A DNA stretch of 52,214 nt from Bacteroidales bacterium (GTDB lineage Bacteria; Bacteroidota; Bacteroidia; Bacteroidales; JACABE01): contig JAHEYQ010000033.1 in assembly GCA_023251515.1 (NCBI GenBank), forward strand, positions 1 through 52,214, written 5' to 3'. This document shows positions 38,891-51,640 of the stretch, piece by piece; position 1 is the stretch's first letter, and every line of letters begins with the position of its first letter. The position numbers were made by a program, and so were the translations under genes. The notes under the pieces are model-generated. The model saw only the letters and a list, made by a program, of their open reading frames with translations, did not search any database and was not told where the DNA came from.

Positions 38891-40081
38891 ATGGCTAAAG
38901 AAAAATTTGATCGTTCCAAGCCACACGTAAACGTTGGAACTATAGGTCACGTTGACCACGGAAAAACCACTTTAACAGCAGCTATTACATTATGTTTAGC
39001 TGAAAAGGGATTATCAGAAATAAAATCATTTGATTCTATTGATGCTGCACCTGAAGAAAAAGAAAGAGGTATCACTATTAATACCGCTCACATTGAGTAT
39101 CAAACTGCAATCAGACACTATGCTCACGTTGACTGTCCAGGTCATGCTGACTACGTTAAAAACATGGTTACCGGTGCTGCTCAAATGGATGGTGCTATTA
39201 TTGTTGTTGCTGCAACTGATGGTCCTATGCCACAAACTCGTGAACATATCCTTTTAGCACGTCAGGTAGGTGTGCCAAAATTGGTTGTTTTCATGAATAA
39301 AGTTGACTTGGTTGATGATCCTGAATTGTTAGAATTAGTTGAAATGGAAATCAGAGATTTATTAACTTTCTATGGTTTCGATGGTGACAATACTCCAGTT
39401 ATTCAAGGTTCAGCTTTAGGTGGTTTGAACAAAGAACCTAAATGGATGGAAAAAATTTATGAATTAATGGATGCCGTTGATTCTTATATTCCACTTCCTC
39501 CAAGAGATGTAGATAAACCATTCTTAATGCCAGTTGAAGATGTATTCTCTATTACTGGTCGTGGAACAGTTGCTACAGGAAGAATTGAAAGTGGTATTAT
39601 TAATACCGGTGATCCTGTTGATATTATTGGATTAGGAGCTGAAAAATTAAAATCAGTTGTAACTGGTGTTGAAATGTTCCGCAAAATATTGGATAAAGGT
39701 GAAGCTGGTGATAATGCAGGTTTATTACTAAGAGGTATTGATAAAGATGCTATAACACGTGGTATGGTTATTGCAAAACCTGGTTCAATTAAGCCACACA
39801 AAAAATTCAAAGCTGAGGTTTACATCCTGAAAAAAGAAGAAGGTGGTCGTCACACTCCATTCCATAACAAATACCGTCCTCAGTTCTATTTCAGAACAAC
39901 TGACGTAACTGGTGAAGTAATTTTACCAGAAGGTGTTGAAATGGTAATGCCAGGCGATAACTTAACAATCACAGTAGAATTAATTTCTGAAATTGCATTA
40001 AACTTGAACTTAAGATTCGCTATCCGCGAAGGTGGTAGAACAGTTGGTGCTGGTCAGGTAACTGAAATTTTAGATATATAA
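38891..40081 (+). CDS. tuf: elongation factor Tu
   Basis: A 396-residue translational GTPase of full length. G1 GHVDHGKTT (residues 19-27), G3 DCPGH (about 81-85) and G4 NKVD (about 136-139) are all intact, followed by complete domains 2 and 3. It delivers aminoacyl-tRNA to the ribosomal A site. It follows four tRNA genes and is followed by tRNA-Trp, so tRNA processing probably matures its mRNA. No separate promoter is visible. A hairpin follows the stop. Confidence 0.98.
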   Translation: MAKEKFDRSKPHVNVGTIGHVDHGKTTLTAAITLCLAEKGLSEIKSFDSIDAAPEEKERGITINTAHIEYQTAIRHYAHVDCPGHADYVKNMVTGAAQMDGAIIVVAATDGPMPQTREHILLARQVGVPKLVVFMNKVDLVDDPELLELVEMEIRDLLTFYGFDGDNTPVIQGSALGGLNKEPKWMEKIYELMDAVDSYIPLPPRDVDKPFLMPVEDVFSITGRGTVATGRIESGIINTGDPVDIIGLGAEKLKSVVTGVEMFRKILDKGEAGDNAGLLLRGIDKDAITRGMVIAKPGSIKPHKKFKAEVYILKKEEGGRHTPFHNKYRPQFYFRTTDVTGEVILPEGVEMVMPGDNLTITVELISEIALNLNLRFAIREGGRTVGAGQVTEILDI

Positions 40082-40089
40082 ATAATTTT

Positions 40090-40124
40090 AAATCAGAGAA
40101 ACCCGATAACGGTTTCTCTGATTT
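40090..40124 (+). terminator. tuf terminator
   Basis: A 14-bp perfect stem (AAATCAGAGAAACC 40090-40103, with 40111-40124) and a 7-nt loop lie 9 bp after the tuf stop. The T-tract is weak, so some readthrough to tRNA-Trp and secE is plausible. Confidence 0.75.
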
Positions 40125-40132
40125 ATAATAAT

Positions 40133-40206
40133 ACGGGTGTAGCTCAATTGGTAGAGTGGCGGTCTCCAAAACCGTAGGCTGAGGGTTCAAATCCTTCCAC
40201 CCGTGC
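40133..40206 (+). tRNA. tRNA-Trp (anticodon CCA)
   Basis: A complete 74-nt cloverleaf. The acceptor ACGGGTG pairs with CACCCGT, and the anticodon loop CTCCAAA lies on a GCGGT/ACCGT stem with one G-T pair. It lies between tuf and secE. Confidence 0.95.
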
Positions 40207-40222
40207 AAAATACATTAAATTG

Positions 40223-40441
40223 ATGTCAAAAGTAGTAGATTACATTAAAGAAAGCTACGACGAACTTATGAATAAGGTGTCGTGGCCAACATGGAGCGAG
40301 TTACAAAATAGTGCTATCGTTGTTTCTGTAGCATCATTGGTTATCGCTTTTGTCGTTTTCGGTATGGATATCTTGTTTGGAGCTCATCCTGATTTATTAT
40401 GGAAGGGGCTTCTGGGTTACTTTTATAGCTTTTTAGCATAA
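40223..40441 (+). CDS. secE: preprotein translocase subunit SecE
   Basis: A 72-residue single-span inner-membrane protein. An amphipathic N-terminal helix (VVDYIKESYDELMNKVSWPTWSEL) with the conserved VSWPTW block leads to one membrane segment (AIVVSVASLVIAFVVFGMDILF). SecE clamps SecY in the Sec channel. The open frame allows a TTG three bases earlier, but the ATG at 40223 is preferred. It is followed by nusG, the near-universal order. Confidence 0.94.
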   Translation: MSKVVDYIKESYDELMNKVSWPTWSELQNSAIVVSVASLVIAFVVFGMDILFGAHPDLLWKGLLGYFYSFLA

Positions 40442-40607
40442 TATTATTAATTATATATTTAAGAATTTGGGGTCTTGCTTCCCTTATAAAACATCTTCCG
40501 TTTTTTCGAGATCATAAAAATTTTTAAATAATAATAGGATATAAAAAGTAAAAAATCAATAGTGTGTTAATTTTTGATAATTAATTCTTATCAATTTCTT
40601 TAGTAGT

Positions 40608-41150
40608 ATGAGCGATCAGGTTAAAAAGTGGTATGTAGTTAGAGCTATAAGCGGTAAAGAGAAAAAAGTGAAAGAATACATGGAAAGCGAAATTAACCGT
40701 TTAAAGCTTGAAGACTATATTTCGCAAGTACTTATTCCAACAGAAAAAGTATATTCAGTAAGAAAAGGAAAAAAAATCAGTAAGGAAAGGAATTACCTTC
40801 CTGGTTATGTTCTTATTGAGGCTGTTTTAATTGGAGAAATTCCACACATTATTAAAAACATTCCTAATGTTATCGGATTCTTAGGTTCAAAAGGTGAACC
40901 CATTGCAATGCGTCCTACGGAAGTTAACCGCATACTTGGAAAAGTAGATGAGTTATCTGATCAGAACGAAGAAATGAATGATCCTTTTATCGTTGGTGAA
41001 TCTGTTAAAGTAATTGACGGACCTTTCAACAGTTTTAGCGGTATTATTGAAGAAGTGAATGACGAAAAGAAAAAACTGAAAGTAATGGTAAAAATATTCG
41101 GAAGGAAAACACCATTAGAATTAAGTTTTATGCAAGTCGAAAAAGAATAG
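40608..41150 (+). CDS. nusG: transcription termination/antitermination protein NusG
   Basis: A 180-residue two-domain protein. The NGN domain ([20 protein letters not shown] ... [12 protein letters not shown]) binds RNA polymerase, and a C-terminal KOW domain ([21 protein letters not shown]) contacts Rho or ribosomal S10. It lies between secE and rplK, the conserved place. The 166-bp gap before it is AT-rich and may hold its own promoter. Confidence 0.95.
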   Translation: MSDQVKKWYVVRAISGKEKKVKEYMESEINRLKLEDYISQVLIPTEKVYSVRKGKKISKERNYLPGYVLIEAVLIGEIPHIIKNIPNVIGFLGSKGEPIAMRPTEVNRILGKVDELSDQNEEMNDPFIVGESVKVIDGPFNSFSGIIEEVNDEKKKLKVMVKIFGRKTPLELSFMQVEKE

Positions 41151-41200
41151 TATATCAAACAATAAACTTAAATTTTTAATCTTTAAGTAAAAAAAGCAAA

Positions 41201-41650
41201 ATGGCAAAAGAAGTTACAGGTATCATTAAATTACAAATTAAAGGAGGTGCTGCAAATCCTTCACCACCCGTAGGCCCTGCATTAGGTTCTAAAGGTGTGA
41301 ATATCATGGAATTTTGTAAGCAATTTAATGCACGTACACAGGATAGTGCTGGGAAAATTATTCCAGTAATTATAACTGTTTACAAAGACAAATCCTTTGA
41401 TTTTATAATTAAGACTCCTCCTGTAGCAGTACAGTTAATGGAAGCAGCAGCAATAAAGAAAGGTTCAGCAGAACCTAACAGAAATAAAGTTGCATCTATA
41501 ACATGGGAACAAGTTCAGCAGATTGCTGAATCAAAATTAGTAGATTTAAATTGTTTTACAATGGATTCTGCTATTTCTATGGTTGCTGGTACTGCCAGAA
41601 GTATGGGGTTAACTATAAAAGGAGAAAAACCTTTTGCAAATATCGCTTAG
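41201..41650 (+). CDS. rplK: 50S ribosomal protein L11
   Basis: A 149-residue protein with the L11 start [39 protein letters not shown] and the [12 protein letters not shown] tail. It forms the GTPase-associated centre base with 23S rRNA. It heads the L11-L1 pair and is 50 bp from nusG. Confidence 0.97.
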   Translation: MAKEVTGIIKLQIKGGAANPSPPVGPALGSKGVNIMEFCKQFNARTQDSAGKIIPVIITVYKDKSFDFIIKTPPVAVQLMEAAAIKKGSAEPNRNKVASITWEQVQQIAESKLVDLNCFTMDSAISMVAGTARSMGLTIKGEKPFANIA

Positions 41651-41705
41651 TAATGTTTAGAGCAAACATTATTTAATAGTCAAATTTATATTAATAAAAC
41701 GCGAA

Positions 41706-42401
41706 ATGGGTAAGTTGACAAAAAAAAGAAAAGAAGCTTTAGCAAAATTCGATAAAGATGGCATCTATACATTAGACGAAGCAATCAAAATAGTAAAAGA
41801 AATATCTAATACAAAATTTGATTCTTCAGTTGATATCGATGTACGTTTGGGTGTAGATCCACGTAAAGCCAATCAAATGGTACGTGGTATCGTTACTTTA
41901 CCTCATGGTACCGGAAAAACTAAAAAAGTTTTGGTATTATGTACACCAGATAAAGAAGATGAAGCTAAAGAAGCCGGAGCAGATTACTACGGGCTTGACG
42001 AATACATTGATAAAATCAAAGGCGGCTGGACAGATGTAGATGTAATCATCACCATGCCAAGCGTTATGCCAAAAGTAGGAGCGTTAGGAAAAATTTTAGG
42101 TCCAAGGGGCTTAATGCCAAATCCAAAAACAGGAACTGTAACAATGGAAGTTGGAAAAGCAGTAACTGAAGTAAAAGCTGGTAAAATCGACTTTAAAGTT
42201 GATAAATTTGGTATCATACATGCAGCTGTTGCAAAAGTATCGTTTACAGGCGATAAAATTGCTGATAATGCTAGAGAGCTTGTAAATACCATTATTAAAT
42301 TAAAACCAACTGCAGCAAAAGGAACTTATGTAAAAAGTATTTACCTTTCAAGCACTATGAGTCCTGGCATTAAGGTTGAACCTAAATCCATTACCTTATA
42401 A
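41706..42401 (+). CDS. rplA: 50S ribosomal protein L1
   Basis: A 231-residue protein of normal length containing [14 protein letters not shown] and the [34 protein letters not shown] block (here TMPSVMPKV... [15 protein letters not shown]). L1 builds the mobile stalk near the E site and, in other bacteria, represses translation of its own operon mRNA. It lies 55 bp after rplK. Confidence 0.97.
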   Translation: MGKLTKKRKEALAKFDKDGIYTLDEAIKIVKEISNTKFDSSVDIDVRLGVDPRKANQMVRGIVTLPHGTGKTKKVLVLCTPDKEDEAKEAGADYYGLDEYIDKIKGGWTDVDVIITMPSVMPKVGALGKILGPRGLMPNPKTGTVTMEVGKAVTEVKAGKIDFKVDKFGIIHAAVAKVSFTGDKIADNARELVNTIIKLKPTAAKGTYVKSIYLSSTMSPGIKVEPKSITL

Positions 42402-42441
42402 ATTTTTTATAAAGTTTGTGGCTTAAAAGAAAATAATTACT

Positions 42442-42963
42442 ATGAGAAAAGAAGGAAAAAATCAACTTGTAGAAACTTTAGCAGAACAAATATCTTCTTC
42501 TAATTACATTTATATTACTGATATTTCAGATTTGAATTCAGTAAATACAAGTAAATTAAGAAGACTTTGTTTTAAAAAAGAAGTAAAGTTGATAGTAGCA
42601 AAAAACTCATTGCTTAGAAAAGCGATGGAAAAAACCGGCAGAGATTACTCTGAACTATTTCCGGTATTAAAGGGTTCAACTTCTATAATGCTTGCAGATA
42701 TTAATAACTTACCTGCAAAATTAATAAAAGAATTCAGAGCTACTTCACCAAAACCTTTGTTAAAAGGTGCTTTTGTAGAAGAATCATTTTATATTGGCGA
42801 CGATCAGCTTGATACATTAATTCATATCAAGTCTAAAAATGAACTTATCGGTGATGTTATCGGTATGCTTCAATCTCCAATGCAAAATGTTATGTCTGCA
42901 TTACAATCAGGTGGAAATAACATTTCAGGAATTCTAAAAACATTATCGGAAAAACCAGAATAA
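42442..42963 (+). CDS. rplJ: 50S ribosomal protein L10
   Basis: A 173-residue protein with the L10 patterns VAKNSLLRKAMEKTG and LKGSTSIMLADINNLPAKLIKEF. It anchors L7/L12 dimers to the stalk. It is separated from rplA by 40 bp and from rplL by 42 bp, with no terminator, so it is part of a single transcript. Confidence 0.96.
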   Translation: MRKEGKNQLVETLAEQISSSNYIYITDISDLNSVNTSKLRRLCFKKEVKLIVAKNSLLRKAMEKTGRDYSELFPVLKGSTSIMLADINNLPAKLIKEFRATSPKPLLKGAFVEESFYIGDDQLDTLIHIKSKNELIGDVIGMLQSPMQNVMSALQSGGNNISGILKTLSEKPE

Positions 42964-43005
42964 TTTAAAAAAATCAAATTAAAAACAAATTAAAACAATA
43001 ATAAA

Positions 43006-43377
43006 ATGGCAGATTTAAAAGCTTTTGCAGAACAATTAGTTAATTTGACAGTTAAAGAAGTAAAAGAATTAGCTGATATTTTGAAAGAAGAATACGGTAT
43101 CGAACCAGCAGCAGCAGCAGTAGCAGTTGCAGCTCCAGCAGCAGCAGCAGCAGTTGAAGAAGAAAAATCATCTTTTGATGTAATCTTAAAAGCAGCAGGT
43201 GCTCAAAAATTAGCTGTAGTAAAATTAGTTAAAGAATTAACCAGCTTAGGCTTAAAAGAAGCAAAAGAATTGGTTGACGCTGCACCAAAACCTTTGAAAG
43301 AAGGCGTTTCTAAAGACGAAGCTGAAGCATTGAAAAAACAATTAGAAGAAGCTGGTGCTGAGGTAGAAATTAAGTAA
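43006..43377 (+). CDS. rplL: 50S ribosomal protein L7/L12
   Basis: A 123-residue acidic stalk protein: an N-terminal dimerisation helix, an Ala-rich hinge ([19 protein letters not shown]) and the C-terminal factor-binding domain ([23 protein letters not shown] ... [20 protein letters not shown]). It recruits translational GTPases. A hairpin follows in the gap before rpoB. Confidence 0.97.
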   Translation: MADLKAFAEQLVNLTVKEVKELADILKEEYGIEPAAAAVAVAAPAAAAAVEEEKSSFDVILKAAGAQKLAVVKLVKELTSLGLKEAKELVDAAPKPLKEGVSKDEAEALKKQLEEAGAEVEIK

Positions 43378-43410
43378 GAAGGTTTAATATCATACTAATG
43401 ACGAGGATCA

Positions 43411-43440
43411 GGCTTCTTGTAAAAACAAGAAGTCTTTTCC
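43411..43440 (+). terminator. rplL-rpoB intercistronic hairpin (attenuator-like)
   Basis: GGCTTCTTGT (43411-43420) pairs with 43425-43434 over 10 bp with one G-T, followed by TTTTCCTT. Its position suggests partial termination or RNase cleavage that sets the ribosomal protein to RNA polymerase ratio. Confidence 0.6.
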
Positions 43441-43498
43441 TTGTTATATACATTTTGATAATTCAATATTTTTCTTCCATCTTAAAATCAAAATCACC

Positions 43499-46400
43499 TT
43501 GACACCAAAAACATTTCAAAAAGTAAACTTTGCATCAAAGAAAAGAACAGATTATCCTGATTTTCTTGATATTCAATTAAAATCATTTCAGGATTTCTTT
43601 CAATTAGAAACCAATTCGGAAAACCGTTCTAATGAAGGTTTATTTAAAGTTTTCTGTGAAAACTTTCCAATTACTGATGCCCGAAATAATTTTGTTTTAG
43701 AATTCCTCGACTATTTTGTTGATCCTCCCAGATATTCAATTGAAGAATGTTTGGAAAGAGGTTTAACTTATAGTGTTCCTTTAAAGGCAAAATTAAAATT
43801 GTATTGTACCGATCCTGAACACGAGGATTTTGAAACCATTATACAGGATGTTTATTTGGGTATGATCCCTTATATGACTCCAAAAGGTACTTTCGTAATT
43901 AATGGTGCCGAAAGAGTTGTGGTTTCTCAATTACATCGTTCACCGGGTGTATTTTTCGGTACGAGTGTTCATGCCAATGGTACTCAGTTGTATTCAGCAC
44001 GTATTATTCCTTTTAAAGGTTCGTGGATGGAATTTACAACCGACATTAATAATGTGATGTATGCATATATTGATAGAAAGAAAAAACTTCCTATCACTAC
44101 TTTGCTTAGAGCTATAGGCTTTGAAACTGATAAAGATATTCTCGAAATTTTTAACCTTGCTCAGGAAGTTAAGGTTACTAAAGTCGGACTTAAAAAATTA
44201 ATAGGCAGTAAATTGGCTGCCCGTGTGGTTAGAGCTTGGATTGAAGATTTTGTTGATGAAGATACAGGTGAAGTAGTATCTATCGAAAGAACTGAGGTTA
44301 TTATCGATAGAGAAACTGTATTGGAAGACAAACATATAGATATGATTGTAGATGCTGGTATCAAAACGATTCTTCTTCACAGAGAAGATATTAATACCAA
44401 TGATTTTGCAATTATCTTCAATACTTTACAAAAAGATACTGCAAATAACGCCAAAGAAGCTGTTGAATATATTTACCGTCAGCTTCGTAATGCAGAACCA
44501 CCTGATGAAGAAACTGCAAGAGGAATTATTGAAAAATTATTCTTTTCAGATAAACGCTATGATTTAGGTGATGTTGGTCGTTACAGAATCAATAAAAAAT
44601 TGAATCTGAACGTATCAATGGATACTAAGGTGCTTACCAAAGAAGATATTATTGATATTATCAAATATTTAATTGAACTGATTAATTCAAAAACAGAAGT
44701 TGATGATATTGACCACTTAAGTAATCGTAGAGTTCGTACTGTTGGTGAACAACTTTACGCTCAGTTTGGTGTAGGTTTGGCTCGTATGGCAAGAACCATA
44801 CGTGAAAGAATGAATGTTCGTGATAACGAAGTGTTTACACCTACTGATCTGATTAATGCAAAAACATTATCTTCAGTTATTAATTCATTTTTCGGAACCA
44901 ATCAATTATCTCAGTTTATGGATCAAACCAATCCACTGGCTGAAATAACCCACAAACGTAGAATCTCTGCTTTAGGACCTGGTGGTTTGTCAAGAGAAAG
45001 AGCTGGTTTTGAGGTACGTGACGTTCACTTTACCCACTACGGAAGACTTTGTACAATTGAAACTCCTGAAGGACCTAATATCGGACTTATTTCTTCTCTT
45101 TGTGTTTATGCGAAAATTAATAAATTAGGATTTATTGAAACACCTTATCGTCGTGTAGTTGATGGTAAAGTTGCAGTTGATCAGGATTATATCTATTTAA
45201 GTGCAGAAGAAGAAGAAAGCAGCATAATTGCTCAGGCTAATACTGATTATCAGGAAGATGGAACATTTATTCCTGAGAAAATTAAAGCCAGATATTTAGC
45301 TGATTTCCCTATTGTTGAGAAGGAAAAAGTTGATTTAATTGACATTGCTCCTAATCAAATTGCTTCAATTGCTGCTTCATTAATTCCTTTCCTTGAACAT
45401 GATGATGCCAACCGTGCTTTGATGGGTTCAAATATGATGCGTCAGGCTGTTCCATTATTAAATCCTGAAATTCCTTTGGTTGGAACTGGTATCGAAGGCT
45501 CTGTGGCTCGCGATTCAAGAGTACTGATTAATGCTGAAGTGGATGGAGTTGTTGAATACGTTGATGCTGACGAAATTGTTATCAGATATGCTCGTGATGA
45601 AAAAGAACGTTTAGTTAGTTTTGATGACGAATTAAAACGTTATAAATTAATAAAATATCAACGTACAAATCAGAATACCTCTATTAATTTAAGACCTATT
45701 GTTCGCAAAGGTGAAAAAATTAAAAAAGGTCAGGTATTATGCGAAGGTTATGCTACCAAAAATGGTGAATTGGCTTTGGGTAGAAATCTGATGGTTGCTT
45801 TCATGCCTTGGAAAGGTTATAATTTTGAGGATGCGATTGTTATTTCTGAAAAAGTAGTTAAAGAAGATATTTTTACTTCTGTTCATATCGAAGAATTTAC
45901 ACTTGAAGTACGTGAAACAAAACGCGGTCTGGAAGAATTAACCAATGATATTCCAAATGTTAGCTCTGATGCTACCAAAGATTTGGATGAAAATGGAATT
46001 ATCCGCATTGGTGCTGAAGTAAATGAAGGCGATATATTGATTGGTAAGATTACTCCAAAAGGTGAATCTGATCCAACACCTGAAGAAAAACTATTAAGAG
46101 CTATCTTTGGTGATAAAGCTGGTGATGTGAAAGATGCATCGCTTAAAGCACCTCCTTCAATGAAAGGTGTTGTTGTTGATAAAAAACTATTTTCAAAAGT
46201 AGTTAAAGAGCGCAAAACCAAAGGTAAAGAAAAAGATGTGATTAAGGTTCTTGAAAAAGATTATCTTAAAAACACTACGGATCTAAAAAATAAACTTGTT
46301 GACAAACTCTTAGTATTATTAAGTGGAAAAATTTCTCAGGGAGTTTACAATATCTTTAAAGAAGAAATTGTACCTAAGAAAACTAAATTCACTCAAAAAA

Positions 46401-47302
46401 TGCTTATTGCTATCGATTATCAAAATATCAATCCAAATAAATGGACTTCTGATAAAGATACCAATAATTTAATTAAAGAGTTATTGAATAATTATAGTAT
46501 TAAATACAGAGAATATACAGGTAGATATTCACGCGATAAATTTATTGCTACTGTTGGTGATGATTTGCCCGCAGGTATTATCCAAATGGCTAAAGTATAT
46601 ATTGCCAAAAAACGTAAGTTGAAAGTTGGTGATAAAATGGCTGGTCGTCACGGTAATAAAGGTATTGTTGCTAAAATTGTACGTGAAGAGGATATGCCAT
46701 TCTTAGAAGATGGAACTCCGGTTGATATCGTTTTGAATCCGCTTGGTGTACCATCACGTATGAACCTTGGACAGATTTACGAAACTGTTTTGGGCTGGGC
46801 AGGAGCAAAACTTGGTATTCAATTCGCAACACCGATTTTTGATGGTGCAACTATTGATGAAATCAACGGTTATATGCGACAGGCAGGCTTACCTGAAAAT
46901 GGGAAAGTTTACTTATATGACGGAGGTACCGGCGAAAGATTTGATCAGACTGCTACTGTTGGATATATCTATATGTTGAAACTTCATCATATGATTGATG
47001 ATAAAATGCACGCACGTTCAATCGGGCCATATTCTCTTATTACACAGCAACCTTTGGGCGGTAAAGCTCAGTTCGGGGGCCAACGTTTTGGAGAAATGGA
47101 AGTTTGGGCAATTGAAGCATTTGGTGCCGCAAATATATTGCAGGAAATTTTAACGGTTAAATCTGATGATGTTATTGGTAGAGCTAAAGCTTACGAATGC
47201 ATTGTTAAAGGCGAAAACATGCCTAAACCGGGTATTCCTGAATCTTTTAATGTTTTAGTTCATGAACTAAGAGGCTTAGGTTTAAACATCTCTTTTGATT
47301 AG
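43499..47302 (+). CDS. rpoB: RNA polymerase subunit beta
   Basis: A 1267-residue protein of full length for Bacteroidota. It contains the rifampicin-region block [47 protein letters not shown] and the C-terminal [38 protein letters not shown] block that contacts beta'. The predicted start is a TTG (43499-43501) because no ATG fits the family N-terminus, [15 protein letters not shown]. It is followed by rpoC after 54 bp. Confidence 0.97.
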   Translation: MTPKTFQKVNFASKKRTDYPDFLDIQLKSFQDFFQLETNSENRSNEGLFKVFCENFPITDARNNFVLEFLDYFVDPPRYSIEECLERGLTYSVPLKAKLKLYCTDPEHEDFETIIQDVYLGMIPYMTPKGTFVINGAERVVVSQLHRSPGVFFGTSVHANGTQLYSARIIPFKGSWMEFTTDINNVMYAYIDRKKKLPITTLLRAIGFETDKDILEIFNLAQEVKVTKVGLKKLIGSKLAARVVRAWIEDFVDEDTGEVVSIERTEVIIDRETVLEDKHIDMIVDAGIKTILLHREDINTNDFAIIFNTLQKDTANNAKEAVEYIYRQLRNAEPPDEETARGIIEKLFFSDKRYDLGDVGRYRINKKLNLNVSMDTKVLTKEDIIDIIKYLIELINSKTEVDDIDHLSNRRVRTVGEQLYAQFGVGLARMARTIRERMNVRDNEVFTPTDLINAKTLSSVINSFFGTNQLSQFMDQTNPLAEITHKRRISALGPGGLSRERAGFEVRDVHFTHYGRLCTIETPEGPNIGLISSLCVYAKINKLGFIETPYRRVVDGKVAVDQDYIYLSAEEEESSIIAQANTDYQEDGTFIPEKIKARYLADFPIVEKEKVDLIDIAPNQIASIAASLIPFLEHDDANRALMGSNMMRQAVPLLNPEIPLVGTGIEGSVARDSRVLINAEVDGVVEYVDADEIVIRYARDEKERLVSFDDELKRYKLIKYQRTNQNTSINLRPIVRKGEKIKKGQVLCEGYATKNGELALGRNLMVAFMPWKGYNFEDAIVISEKVVKEDIFTSVHIEEFTLEVRETKRGLEELTNDIPNVSSDATKDLDENGIIRIGAEVNEGDILIGKITPKGESDPTPEEKLLRAIFGDKAGDVKDASLKAPPSMKGVVVDKKLFSKVVKERKTKGKEKDVIKVLEKDYLKNTTDLKNKLVDKLLVLLSGKISQGVYNIFKEEIVPKKTKFTQKMLIAIDYQNINPNKWTSDKDTNNLIKELLNNYSIKYREYTGRYSRDKFIATVGDDLPAGIIQMAKVYIAKKRKLKVGDKMAGRHGNKGIVAKIVREEDMPFLEDGTPVDIVLNPLGVPSRMNLGQIYETVLGWAGAKLGIQFATPIFDGATIDEINGYMRQAGLPENGKVYLYDGGTGERFDQTATVGYIYMLKLHHMIDDKMHARSIGPYSLITQQPLGGKAQFGGQRFGEMEVWAIEAFGAANILQEILTVKSDDVIGRAKAYECIVKGENMPKPGIPESFNVLVHELRGLGLNISFD

Positions 47303-47356
47303 TTTTAAATCTTATTCTTATTCAATTATTAATTAAATTTTTTAACATTAAAAAAC

Positions 47357-50300
47357 ATGGCTTTCAGAAAAGACAATACCGTAAAACACGAATTTTCAAA
47401 TATAACCGTTAGTTTAGCTTCGCCTGAATCTATTTTAGAGCGTTCAAGAGGCGAAGTTTTAAAACCGGAAACAATTAATTACAGAACTTACAAACCTGAA
47501 AGAGATGGTTTATTCTGCGAAAGAATTTTTGGTCCTGTAAAAGATTGGGAATGTCATTGCGGTAAGTATAAAAGAATCCGATACAAAGGTATCGTTTGCG
47601 ACCGTTGTGGTGTTGAAGTAACTGAGAAAAAAGTAAGAAGAGAACGTATGGGACATATCCAATTGGTTGTCCCTGTTGCTCATATCTGGTTCTTCAGATC
47701 ATTACCTAACAAAATTGGTTCTCTTTTAGGTTTACAAACCAAAAAACTGGATATGATTATTTACTATGAAAAATATGTAGTAATCAGTCCGGGTATTAAA
47801 AGAAATGATGGTGTAAATTATCTTGACTTTCTTTCTGAAGATGAATATTTTGAAATATTAGATAGTCTTCCTTCAGATAATCAAATGTTGGATGATAACG
47901 ATCCAAATAAATTTATTGCAAAAATGGGTGCCGATGCACTTTATGATTTGCTTTCACGTTTGGATTTAGATCAAATGTCGTTTGATTTAAGACATAGAGC
48001 AAGTAACGAAACATCACAGCAAAGAAAAGCGGATCTTTTAAAACGTTTGAAAGTTTTTGAAGCTTTCCGTGATGCTCAAACCAGAATTGAGAATCGTCCT
48101 GAGTGGATGATTGTTAAAGTAGTTCCGGTAATTCCACCTGAATTGCGTCCTTTGGTTCCTCTTGATGGTGGTCGTTTTGCTACGTCCGATTTAAATGATC
48201 TTTATCGTAGGGTTATTATCAGAAATAACCGTTTGAAAAGATTAATCGAAATCAAAGCTCCTGATGTAATTATGCGTAACGAAAAACGTATGTTGCAGGA
48301 AGCTGTTGATTCATTATTCGATAACTCAAGAAAAGCTAGTTCTGTAAAAACAGAATCAAATAGAGCTCTTAAATCATTAAGTGACAGTTTGAAAGGTAAA
48401 CAAGGTCGTTTCCGTCAGAACCTTTTGGGTAAACGTGTTGACTATTCTGGTCGTTCGGTTATCGTTGTAGGTCCTGAATTGAAATTAAACGAGTGCGGTA
48501 TTCCTAAAGATATGGCTTCTGAATTATTTAAGCCTTTCATTATCCGCAAAATGCTTGAAAGAGGTATCGTTAAGACTGTAAAATCTGCTAAGAAAATTGT
48601 TGACAGAAAAGATCCTGTTGTTTGGGATATTTTAGAAAGTATATTAAAAGGACATCCTGTAATGCTAAACCGTGCTCCAACTCTGCACCGTTTGGGTATT
48701 CAGGCTTTCCAGCCACGTTTGGTTGAAGGTAAAGCTATTCGTTTACATCCTTTGGTTTGTACTGCGTTTAATGCCGACTTTGACGGTGACCAGATGGCTG
48801 TTCACGTTCCGCTTGGAAATGCTGCTATTTTGGAAGCCCAACTTTTAATGCTGGCTTCTCACAATATTCTTAATCCTGCTAATGGTGCTCCTATTACCGT
48901 TCCTTCTCAGGACATGGTTCTTGGTTTATATTATATTACAAAAGGCAGGTTTGATGAACCTGAACATCCTGTAAAAGGTCAGGGAAAAATCTTCTATTCA
49001 GCTGAAGAAATTATAATTGCATACAACGAAAAACGCGTTGATTTACATGCTTGGATTAAAGTTCCTGTTGAAAAAGAAGTAGATGGTGTTGTTACTAAAG
49101 AACTTTTGGAAACTACCGTTGGCCGTGTATTGTTCAATCAGGTTGTTCCTAAAGAATATGGTTATATTAATGAATTATTGACCAAAAAATCTTTGCGCGA
49201 TATTATCAGTGGTGTTCTGAAAAAAACAGGTACTGCTAAAACTGCCAAATTCCTTGATGATATTAAGGATTTAGGATTTACAATGGCGTTTAAAGGTGGT
49301 TTATCATTCAACCTTGGTGATGTTATTATTCCTTCTATAAAAGAAGAATTAATTGCAAATGCCAATGCTGAAGTTGATGAAGTTATGAATAACTATAGTA
49401 TGGGTTTCATTACCAATAATGAAAGATACAATCAGATTATTGATATCTGGACGCATACCAATTCGCATCTTACGCAAACACTTATGAAACAATTAGCAAA
49501 AGATAAACAAGGTTTCAACCCTGTTTATATGATGCTTGATTCAGGTGCCCGTGGATCTAAAGAACAAATTCGTCAGTTGTCAGGGATGAGAGGTTTGATG
49601 GCTAAACCACAAAAATCAGGTGCTACTGGTGGTGAAATTATCGAAAATCCGATTCTTTCTAACTTTAAAGAAGGATTATCGGTTCTTGAGTATTTTATTT
49701 CTACTCACGGTGCTCGTAAAGGTTTGGCTGATACTGCTTTGAAAACTGCTGATGCTGGATATCTAACACGTCGTTTGGTTGATGTTTCGCAGGATGTAAT
49801 TATTTCTGATGAAGATTGCGGTACTTTAAGAGGTTTAACTACCACTGCTTTAAAGAAAAATGAAGAAACTGTTGAATCTTTATATGACAGAATTTTAGGT
49901 AGAGTTTCTTTACACGATATATATCATCCTCAAACCGGCGAATTAATTATTCGTTCCGGTGAAGAGTTAACCGAAAAGATTAGTCTGATTATTGAAGAAT
50001 CTCCAATTGAAGAAGTTGAAATTCGTTCAGTATTAACATGCGAATCTAAAAAAGGTGTTTGTGCAAAATGTTACGGACGTAACCTTGCTACCGGAAGAAT
50101 GGTTCAGAAAGGTGAAGCTGTGGGTGTAATTGCTGCGCAGTCAATCGGTGAGCCTGGTACTCAGTTAACATTGAGAACTTTCCACGTTGGGGGTACTGCT
50201 TCTAACATTGCTATTTCATCCAGAATTGAGGCTAAATACGAAGGTATTCTCGAAATTGATGAATTACGTTGTGTTGAATTTAAACCTAATGATGGAAAAG

Positions 50301-51634
50301 CATACGAAGTTGTTATCGGTCGTTCTGCTGAAATGAGAATTATTGATAAGAAAACACGTATTGTTCTTACTTCAAGCTTTATACCTTATGGTTCAAACTT
50401 ATATATTAAGAATGGTAGTGAGGTTAAAAAAGGTGATACTATTGCTGATTGGGATCCATATAATGCAGTTATCTTATCTGAAGTTAGCGGTAAAGTAAAC
50501 TTTGATAATATTATCGAAGGTGTAACTTATCGTATTGAGTCTGATGATCAGACTGGTTATCAGGATAAGGTTGTAATTGAATCCCGTCAGAAATCGAAAA
50601 ATCCATCTATCAGTGTTGTTTCTACTTCCGGTGAGGTAATGAAAATTTACGATATTCCAGTAGGTGCTCACATTAGTTGTGAAGAAGGTAAGAAAATTGT
50701 TGCAGGTGAAATTATTGCCAAGATTCCAAGATCTTTTGGAAAATCAGGTGATATCACCGGAGGTTTGCCTCGTGTAACTGAGTTATTCGAAGCAAGAAAT
50801 CCTTCTGATCCTGCTGTTGTTTCTGAAATCGACGGTGTTGTTTCTTTCAGTAAGAAATTGAAACGTGGTAACAGAGAGGTTATCATAACTTCTAAAACAG
50901 GTGAAGAAAAGACTTATCTGATTCCTACTTCTAAACAGATTTTGGCTCAGGAAAATGACTACGTAAAAGCGGGTACTCCACTTTCTGAAGGTGCTATGAC
51001 TCCTTCTGACATCCTTGCTATTAAAGGACCTATGAAAGTTCAGGAATATATCGTTAATGAAATTCAGGAAGTTTACCGTTTACAAGGGGTAAAAATCAAT
51101 GATAAACATTACGAAGTTATTGTACGTCAGATGATGCGTAAGGTGGAAGTTGACGATCCGGGCGATACTAAGTTTTTGGAAGGCGAAGTGGTGAATAAAA
51201 TTGATTTCCAGGAAGAAAATGACGAAGTTTTTGGTAAAAGAGTTGTTGTTAATTCTGGTGATTCTGAAACTTACAAAGCCGGTCAGATAGTTAGTGCACG
51301 TAAATTGAGAGATGAAAATTCTACTTTAAAACGTAAAGACAGAGCTCTTATCGAATCAAGAGATGCACAGCCAGCTACTGCTCGTCAGGTATTGCAGGGT
51401 ATTACAAAAGCATCTCTTCAAACCAAGAGTTTCTTATCTGCTGCATCTTTCCAGGAAACTACCAAAGTTCTTACCGAAGCTACTATTAGTGCAAAAGTTG
51501 ATAGCTTGTTAGGTTTGAAAGAAAATGTTTTGGTTGGTCACCTGATTCCTGCCGGTACTGGTTTGCGCGAATACGAAAGCCTGATTGTTGCCAATAAAGA
51601 AGCAATGGAAGAATTAACATCACGTAAATCATAA
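47357..51634 (+). CDS. rpoC: RNA polymerase subunit beta'
   Basis: A 1425-residue protein. The N-terminal zinc-binding domain [20 protein letters not shown], the catalytic Mg-binding [12 protein letters not shown] and the second zinc site in [16 protein letters not shown] are all intact, as is the bridge-helix/trigger-loop region. It forms the polymerase core with beta. The DUF3467 gene follows after 6 bp, likely in the same transcript. Confidence 0.98.
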   Translation: MAFRKDNTVKHEFSNITVSLASPESILERSRGEVLKPETINYRTYKPERDGLFCERIFGPVKDWECHCGKYKRIRYKGIVCDRCGVEVTEKKVRRERMGHIQLVVPVAHIWFFRSLPNKIGSLLGLQTKKLDMIIYYEKYVVISPGIKRNDGVNYLDFLSEDEYFEILDSLPSDNQMLDDNDPNKFIAKMGADALYDLLSRLDLDQMSFDLRHRASNETSQQRKADLLKRLKVFEAFRDAQTRIENRPEWMIVKVVPVIPPELRPLVPLDGGRFATSDLNDLYRRVIIRNNRLKRLIEIKAPDVIMRNEKRMLQEAVDSLFDNSRKASSVKTESNRALKSLSDSLKGKQGRFRQNLLGKRVDYSGRSVIVVGPELKLNECGIPKDMASELFKPFIIRKMLERGIVKTVKSAKKIVDRKDPVVWDILESILKGHPVMLNRAPTLHRLGIQAFQPRLVEGKAIRLHPLVCTAFNADFDGDQMAVHVPLGNAAILEAQLLMLASHNILNPANGAPITVPSQDMVLGLYYITKGRFDEPEHPVKGQGKIFYSAEEIIIAYNEKRVDLHAWIKVPVEKEVDGVVTKELLETTVGRVLFNQVVPKEYGYINELLTKKSLRDIISGVLKKTGTAKTAKFLDDIKDLGFTMAFKGGLSFNLGDVIIPSIKEELIANANAEVDEVMNNYSMGFITNNERYNQIIDIWTHTNSHLTQTLMKQLAKDKQGFNPVYMMLDSGARGSKEQIRQLSGMRGLMAKPQKSGATGGEIIENPILSNFKEGLSVLEYFISTHGARKGLADTALKTADAGYLTRRLVDVSQDVIISDEDCGTLRGLTTTALKKNEETVESLYDRILGRVSLHDIYHPQTGELIIRSGEELTEKISLIIEESPIEEVEIRSVLTCESKKGVCAKCYGRNLATGRMVQKGEAVGVIAAQSIGEPGTQLTLRTFHVGGTASNIAISSRIEAKYEGILEIDELRCVEFKPNDGKAYEVVIGRSAEMRIIDKKTRIVLTSSFIPYGSNLYIKNGSEVKKGDTIADWDPYNAVILSEVSGKVNFDNIIEGVTYRIESDDQTGYQDKVVIESRQKSKNPSISVVSTSGEVMKIYDIPVGAHISCEEGKKIVAGEIIAKIPRSFGKSGDITGGLPRVTELFEARNPSDPAVVSEIDGVVSFSKKLKRGNREVIITSKTGEEKTYLIPTSKQILAQENDYVKAGTPLSEGAMTPSDILAIKGPMKVQEYIVNEIQEVYRLQGVKINDKHYEVIVRQMMRKVEVDDPGDTKFLEGEVVNKIDFQEENDEVFGKRVVVNSGDSETYKAGQIVSARKLRDENSTLKRKDRALIESRDAQPATARQVLQGITKASLQTKSFLSAASFQETTKVLTEATISAKVDSLLGLKENVLVGHLIPAGTGLREYESLIVANKEAMEELTSRKS

Positions 51635-51640
51635 TAGGAT

